Assembly (NCBI GenBank): GCA_029959085.1 | Contig: JARWIR010000094.1 | Span: 1,674,001-1,738,000, forward strand | DNA: 64,000 nt | From: Nemophila menziesii | Lineage: Eukaryota > Streptophyta > Magnoliopsida > Boraginales > Hydrophyllaceae | Direction of reading: 5' to 3' | Shown here: positions 57,928 to 64,000 of the stretch, piece by piece | How the letters are laid out: each line of letters begins with the position of its first letter | How positions within the stretch are numbered: the stretch's first letter is position 1 | Program-made: the position numbers and the translations under genes | The notes under the pieces: generated by a model | Database searches by the model: none | What the model was told of the DNA's origin: nothing | Seen by the model: only the letters and a program-made list of their open reading frames with translations

Positions 57928-59111
57928 GTTTTCTCTTTTTTATTATTTTATGTTCTAGATTATTTATTTTAGTTTCATTTATTTGGATCTATTAATTTTT
58001 TGTTGTATAATTTTTATTAATTTAGGGTTTCAATATTTTTATTTTGTATAAATCCATCAGTCAAACAGCGTGGTACAGTTCATTTTGGGTAATATTCTTG
58101 TTTCTAAACTCATAATTAATTGAGTTTTTGTTATTTGTATATTTATGTATTATAATGCTTGTCTGTTGTGATGTTTTTTTTTTCTTTCTTTATTGTTTAT
58201 GGATAAATGCATGTCTTTATTGGTTGATATAAAAAACTGGTTGTACTGAATTAGTACAAAATTTAAAAAATAATTTTGGTTAAAATATTCGTGTAGAAAC
58301 ATTAGATGAGGTTGTTGGTACTTACCTCTGTATCATCAAGAGTTATTTATTGTTGTTTAGGTTAATTACTTGCTTTGAATACTTAGATCCTTATAGTATC
58401 TTTTATTTAATATATTGTTACATCTGTTTAATTATTATACAAAATAATTTTTAAGCAAAAAGTTAACAGATGAAGGATTATGGTAATTATACTTTTACCT
58501 TTAATCATTATTCATTTGATTATTTAGTAATAGCGTTATGTTTTAGATTATAAAGAAGTCTAAAGATGTAAGAAATGGCAAAGATATGTATCAGCCATAA
58601 AATTATGAAATTTTAGTTCCTTCATAACTCAGTGGTTTAGAAGAATGAAAGCGTAGACTAGAATTAAATATTTGGAATATTATTAGATTTAAAATTAAAT
58701 TTTCTACAGAAATTTGCACCATTGGTCTATGTGTTATGCAAATTAATAAAATATACCCGTCGTTTAAAATGTATGTGTTATGTAAATTAATCAAATATAT
58801 CGTCTTTCAAAATGTAGCAATTATATAGGGGTATTTTTGCAACGATAATACAACTCTTTGAAATACATGGTTTTTTATTCTTGGATAATAACATATTTTT
58901 ATTAAAAATTAGCTAAGGTAACCTTGTACTACTTTAAAGCTTCCGATTTTTAATACTTAGTTGATTTTTCATTACAATTTGCGAGTCTATATTATTATCT
59001 AACTTGAAGTTTATGTTGACTTATAATGTCATTAATTAAAGAAATAGTTCATATCACAATCTATAATTCAATTTTCGTTTAATATAGGTACCCTGAGTGT
59101 AATATTTACTA
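57928..59111 (+). other. Intron-like region between promoter and hairpin (U6)
   Basis: Same as in U5, with the A-box-like phrase (about 58,625) and the ~48-bp repeat (58,720-58,850). Confidence 0.35.
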
Positions 59112-59120
59112 ATATAAACT

Positions 59121-59791
59121 TCAAGTCAGCAAAGGCTGTCTCGAATGTATATTCTGAAGGCAGCTCCATTAATAAATCTGTATGTGGGGTAAGATCCATA
59201 TATTCTGTCATAGCAAATTATGAACACACTGAGTATTAGTATAATGCACACATTTGTTAAATAAATAATAATGATTTAGAATGTATATAAATGTACAAAC
59301 TTCGAATGTAATAGATTCTTTAAATCCATACTGTTACAAAACAAAATACAGAATAAGAATTTAGACCTTTTTCATAATGTAAACTACTAAAGGACAAAAG
59401 TTTTAATGAAAAAAACATTGTCAAACCTTGAGCAAGTGCCTATTACACTTCTGCTTGAATATTCTGAGATCATTTTTTTCCAAATCTCTGTGTTATGAAA
59501 ATCCTCAACACAATGTAAATCATTGCTGCTCCAATTCACTAGTCTTTGGGTTTTTAGAATCTAAATCTTTCATATATTCTTGTTTTACCACATCAACAAA
59601 CTCATTCAATGGAATTTCATTGCGAGTTTTATTTACTTTTACTTCCACACTCTTACCATTCGGCAAAAGTACACGGAAATTGAAAATCTTTTCTAATTCA
59701 TAACATGATATCTTCTTAACATTAGGCACAAGTGCGGGTATTTTCCTAAATCCTTGAGAAGAAGAATACCCGCACTTGAGGATAAGAAAGA
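59121..59791 (-). pseudogene. GMI1: GMI1-like fragment, left arm (U6)
   Basis: Minus frame 59,798-59,520 with CGYSSSQGFRKIPALV, SCYELEKIFNFRVL and EFVDVVKQEYMKDLDSK. Exon a ends at 59,427, exon c is about 59,301-59,330 and exon d 59,121-59,204. The plus frame 59,428-59,703 is a shadow. Confidence 0.6.
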
Positions 59792-60383
59792 CCCGCACTT
59801 GTGCCTAATATCAAGAAGATATCATGTTATGACTTAGAAAAGATCTTCAATTTTCGTGTACTTTTGCCTAATGGTAAGAGTGTGGAAGTAAAACTAAATG
59901 AAACTCGCAATGAAATTCTATTGAATGAGTTTGTTGATGTGGTAAAACAAGATTATACGAGAGATTCAGAGTCTAAAAAAATCCAAAGACCGGTGAAATG
60001 GAGCAGCGATGATTTACATTTTGTTGAGGATTTATCTCAGGATCTTTAAGCAGAAGTGTAATAAGCTTTTGCCCAACGTTTGACAATGTTTTTGTCATTA
60101 AAATTAATGTCCTTTAGTAGTTTACATTATGAAAAAATTCTAAGTTCTTGTTCTATGTTTTGGTTGGTAACAGGATGGATTGAAGGAATCATGTACATTC
60201 GAGGTTTGTATATTTACATACATTCTAATTTTTTTTAACAAATTAGTGCATTATACTAATATTAATACTCAGTGTGTTCTTAATTTGCTATGACAGAATA
60301 TGCTGGATCTTACCCCACATACAGATTTATTAATGGAGTTGCCTTCAAAATATACATTTGAGACAACCCTTGCTGACATGATA
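59792..60383 (+). pseudogene. GMI1: GMI1-like fragment, right arm (U6)
   Basis: Exon a to 60,077 (frame closes at 60,049 because of the same ~30-base loss as U5), exon c 60,174-60,203, exon d 60,297-60,383 with donor ATA|GTAAGT. NWSSDD of other copies is KWSSDD here; U5 has KWCSDD. Confidence 0.6.
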
Positions 60384-60614
60384 GTAAGTTTCTATAATTC
60401 ATTTAACAAATCCAATTTAGTGATTTGGAAGAGGCCAAAGGCTCCAACCCCATTTGTGGAGTTGGTGTTTTCACTTCAAATCTTTGTAATATGATAAGAC
60501 AATTCCCAAAATCGTAAATATGTTTTCCACCATGGTAAAGAAAGATAATAAATTAATACAAGAAAAATCAATATAGAGCTAAAACATTTTTTTAAAACTT
60601 TTTGTATGCATTAC

Positions 60615-61510
60615 CTTGTGGAGATTTCAAGGCTTGGATTTTTCATTGTTAGCTCAAAACTAGATAAAGTTCAACCTGCAATATATAAGAAGTAATTTAA
60701 GATTAATTATGTTGATTATATAATCATGACAGACTCTTTAAATAGGCTTAAATGCATAACATGGTTATTTTCTTACTTGTATGGAGATTTATGCTCTCAT
60801 ACCACATAATTTTATATAAAAAATTAATTGATTTATACCACAGAACAAAACTAAACATTTATAATTGAGAATACTTATATCTAAAAAAATTGCTTAATGT
60901 CTTTATGATAGAAATATTTATTATGATGAATATATTTTAGAAAAATGATAAAAAAATATATAATATAATTTTATTATAGTAAATATTTATTAAACATATA
61001 TTTTTATATAAAATCAACTCATTTAGGAAAAAAATCAATTAACGTAAAGGTTAGTAATATAATTCTGCAAACAAAATGAACTTGGAAATAAAAGGAAACT
61101 AACGGGACACCTAAATCTCACTTTACAAATAAAAGGAACCTAACTATTTTTCTGGTATAAAAATTTGGATATTCAGGCTTTATTCATCATTAATTCACTC
61201 GAAACGGTAAAAATAAGTATTTCAGCAATAATGAATCAAAACTAGTCTATAGTAGATCAATAACATGTTACGCACAACCCATATAAAAATTCGGTTATAT
61301 AAATGATCTAAGTAAATTTTAGAAGGATTGAAGATTAAAACATGCTTATTGTTAAAAGACGGAGAGCTAGAAGACTCAAGATTATACATACCTGTTGATC
61401 TTTAAAAATTTTGTAGAATGCTTTAAGTGAAAATTGGTTTCCAAAAAATATAGGACGTAGGGTGAATAAGGTTAGGGTGGAAGAGGGAGAGGGGAGAGAG
61501 GAGTATATAA
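60615..61510 (-). pseudogene. Minus-strand promoter, leader and small exon (U6)
   Basis: TATATA near 61,504-61,509 (minus), CT-rich leader, small exon 60,675-60,615 with the same 1-base loss as U5. The donor-like GGTATGTA after the leader has changed to AGGTATGTA. Confidence 0.4.
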
Positions 61511-61607
61511 GAAGAGGAGTAAATAGTGTTGTATGTGTTATTTTAGAGCCAAAATTGTCATAACATGGTTTTTTTTGCTATCTTTATCTTTTTGCATACT
61601 ATATTTT

Positions 61608-61715
61608 AAATAGTGTTGTATGTGATAGTTACTTTTGCAAGTTTAAAACATGGGGTATGTGTATAAATGTAATTGGTGTAGGATCATCCAATATAGGATG
61701 GAAGAATTTTCCTAA
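61608..61715. other. ~98-bp filler insertion private to U6
   Basis: U5 reads ATATTTTAAATATTTATC. U6 has extra sequence starting AAATAGTGTTGTATGTG, a copy of 61,521-61,537, followed by about 80 bases with no match elsewhere in the window. The pattern suggests templated repair of a break. Confidence 0.6.
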
Positions 61716-62012
61716 CAATATAGCCACCAAAAGATTGAATTTATTTTCTAAGACCTCATTTTTCTTGAATTTTTTTTTCAAATTTTAATGTCGAATGAGA
61801 CAAATTAAATACGTATAGATCTGACATTTAATATAATTAAATAAGTATATATATTATATATAAAAGAAACTTATGCCTTTTCCGATTCAATAGTATTTAT
61901 GAGTTTGTCCAAAAAAGAATATTTAAAATTTGAATTCATTTGAAATAGTAAATAATTAAAAAATCATTTAGTATTCTTAGAAATTGAGGTCATACCTTAT
62001 TAAATGACATTA

Positions 62013-62246
62013 TGTGCCAATTTAGAAGTGTTTTTCTAGAAAAACACTTAAAAGTATATTTAAAACTTTTAAAGTGTTTTAAACCCGGAAAAACACTTTT
62101 ATGAAAAACACTAAATATGTGCTTCTTAAAAAAACATTTAAAGTGATTTTAGATGTCAAACTTATATTTAATAGTTTTTTTAAATTTTAATTTTTATTCA
62201 AAAAGCTCTTTTTCTTTTAGAATAAGCACTTCCAAACAGGTCTTAT
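62013..62246. mobile_element. MITE with imperfect terminal inverted repeats (U6)
   Basis: Same element and site as in U2, U4 and U5. The surrounding 61,716-62,778 is otherwise AT-rich non-coding and carries the same ~1-kb deletion as U5 (about 62,485). Confidence 0.55.
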
Positions 62247-62778
62247 ATCGTATTAAATATTTTAAAAATAATAATATATTATTTATAAACTAAATCTTCC
62301 CATTTCCAAAAGGGTGGGCGCGGTAAGAGTATTAAAGAAAAGTCCCAAACAATAGTTTAATTACATAAAATTGAGAATTTTATCTTTGATATATGTTTAG
62401 AGTAAAAAGTACTCTACAAAAATTTACAGACCAACATATTTATTTTTGAAAATATTATACTTGTTAGATTTATATTAACCATAATTTTTATGTTAATTTC
62501 GAGTCATTCGAAAGATGGATTATTTTGAGTAATTCTTATGGACCTTCCCCAAGTGTTTCTAAATCATCACTTGGGCATTCGATGTTTAATAAGAAAATTA
62601 TTTAAATAACTTATTTTATATGTATGAATATTTTTCATTTGTATAATTAAATATATATATTGACTTATATTGTCATTAATTAAAAAAATAGTTAATATGA
62701 AGACTTATAATTAATTTTTTGGTTAATATAGGGACCTTGAGTGTAATATTTCATAATATAAAGACATATAGTGCATTT

Positions 62779-64000
62779 AAGTCCAAAAACCGTTTTGGGG
62801 CCAATGTCCCAATCTACTTTTCCATATTTCAGTAGAGTATTGGATTACCGACCAAAAAATAGAACCTGAAATATGATAAAACTTAAAATTTTACTTTCTT
62901 GATTTAGAAAATATAAAAAAATTATGTTAATTTGTCCCATAATCTTTGTGAAAATTAGATGCTATAATACCTTTATATAATGTAACAGAGTATTGTGTTT
63001 TCCTTTTTAATCATTAATCTCATTTGACTAAATCAATTTTTCGTAATTATAATGTGTATTATGGTGCTTAATAAAATATAATTGAAGTGGACGATTAAGA
63101 AGAAAAATAATCAGGGTAACTATAGATTATTTTTTATTTATACTTGTAAAACTATAATAACTTTATTATATATTATGCAAAATCGGCATAATTCTTAACT
63201 AATGGTGTACAATTTTTTAGTGAAACATATAGTTATGACATCAAAAAAATTTCCCATATGCAAAGAGATTGTAAGGGAGGATCCCTTCAAGTCCCAAGGG
63301 GCTTAAGCCCCCTTCCCCCTTGAACCCGTAAATTTAAGAATACGTCAATGCAATTTTGTCCCGAAAAATAATTTAAACCCCTCTGAGAACCGCATAAGTT
63401 ATTATGTCTTAATAGTATAGAAACTTTGCATTTTAGCATTAAAATTGAGGTTAGGTGTTTAAATCTTAGCATTGCTTTATCTTTTTTACAAATAAAGATT
63501 TACGTTATAAATTTGTCAATTTTTATAAAACCTATCTTGATTTTGATGACAGTATTAATTAGTAATTTATTATTTATATTACTCAAATAAAATTAGTGTT
63601 TAATTTTTACAAATGATTAATTTCGCATCTTTATAAATTAAAATATAACAAATGGTATATTAATAATTTAATATAATACTACTAATACCATATACATCAA
63701 GTGTATATAATGGTGCTGGTTTACATATTTTTGGGGTAACTAGGAACGGATAAACTCATCAATTAAAGAAAAGAAAAACGTCAAGACGTTGGATTCTCAT
63801 AGTTGCATTGCTAGTTATATGTTTATGTGTCATATTTTTACCTTAAAAAATCTCTAGAAGCATTGACTCCTGACTCCCGTATATTTTAAGCCCCCTCTCA
63901 ATTTAGTTTATGGATCCGCCTCTGATCCCCAGATACAACTCTTAACATGCATATGGATAAATGTCATCCTAGTAAATTTTCAGGGACAGCACAAATAATG
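62779..64000 (+). repeat. Array unit U7, cut by the window edge
   Basis: Repeats 52,101-53,322 almost without change. It includes the start of the zinc-finger fragment (63,233-63,272), the GGCGGATCC element and the finger's second half up to the edge. The array therefore continues beyond the window. Confidence 0.85.
63273..63926. mobile_element. GGCGGATCC-ended element (U7)
   Basis: Same element and private changes as in U6 (AAGGGAGGATCCC left end). The minus frame 63,472-63,287 is not a gene. Confidence 0.65.

Larger units (their letters stand above)
59112..60394. repeat. Head-to-head inverted repeat of the GMI1-like fragment (U6)
   Basis: Left arm 59,112-59,738, spacer 59,739-59,791, right arm 59,792-60,394. 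Differs from the U5 hairpin at only a handful of bases. The inner 18 bases pair perfectly (ATTAGGCACAAGTGCGGG). Confidence 0.85.
52101..62778 (+). repeat. Array unit U6
   Basis: Same plan as U5. Its zinc-finger fragment is truncated shortly after the GGCGGATCC element. Its right half copies U5 (offset 10,580), and its left end is copied by U7 (offset 10,678). The 98-base difference is one insertion near 61,612. Confidence 0.85.

Noticed and set aside
1..64000. CRISPR array or bacterial operon
   Set aside because: Repeats are kilobase-sized and intron-bearing, and no short regular repeat-spacer pattern or ribosome-binding-site operon is present.
620..64000. Helitron identity of the array unit
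   Set aside because: Gene capture and tandem copies fit, but I could not find a TC start, a CTRR end with hairpin, or Rep/helicase words; kept only as a hypothesis in the findings.

Overview
The window is AT-rich plant nuclear DNA, most likely from a eudicot. The evidence is plant-type intron borders (GT...AG, strong donors such as CAG|GTATGT), TATA, telo-box and GGGCC promoter motifs, plant LINE domains (DUF4283, EEP nuclease, zf-RVT) and MITEs. I found no intact protein gene, rRNA or CRISPR array, and no prokaryotic signals. The many short open frames are remnants of captured gene pieces or chance frames in AT-rich sequence.

Nearly the whole window (about 620-64,000) is one head-to-tail array of a large composite unit. 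I mark unit starts by a shared motif (AAGTCCAAAAACC and variants). The units are U1 620-8,112, U2 8,113-17,176, U3 17,177-30,804 (itself a composite of about 1.4 units), U4 30,805-40,940, U5 40,941-52,100, U6 52,101-62,778 and U7 62,779 to the edge. Positions 1-620 lie outside the array.

A full unit (U5 is the best example) reads left to right as follows. (1) A fragment of a UBZ4-type zinc-finger gene that looks HAPLESS8-like, usually interrupted by a ~0.66 kb GGCGGATCC-ended element; in U1, U2 and U4 it instead carries or borders an inverted repeat of a DUF724 gene fragment. (2) The 5' half of a dead plant LINE. (3) A minus-strand gene scrap. (4) A compact promoter and 5' leader with GGGCC boxes, TATA and telo-box. 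(5) About 1.45 kb downstream of that TATA, a head-to-head inverted repeat of a GMI1-like (SMCHD1-like GHKL ATPase) gene fragment that still has its introns, with arms of about 0.6 kb and a 53-bp spacer. (6) A convergent minus-strand promoter, leader and small exon of an unrecognised gene. (7) A MITE. (8) In U2 and U4 only, a plus-strand TATA and leader exon ending in a strong splice donor that points into the next unit.

The most interesting feature is therefore a tandem array of natural inverted-repeat (hairpin) loci made from fragments of two host genes, GMI1-like and DUF724. Three copies of the GMI1 hairpin lie downstream of a captured promoter (U3, U5, U6). U2 and U4 have lost the promoter and one arm by the same microhomology deletion. 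Such loci would be expected to make hairpin-derived small RNAs against the parent genes; expression and targeting are inference. The array also shows its history: a chimeric U4 (left half like U1, right half like U2), a near-identical U5/U6 pair, a U3-specific LINE insertion with target-site duplication, and several small deletions and filler insertions. I could not see terminal structures that would prove which transposon class assembled the unit.
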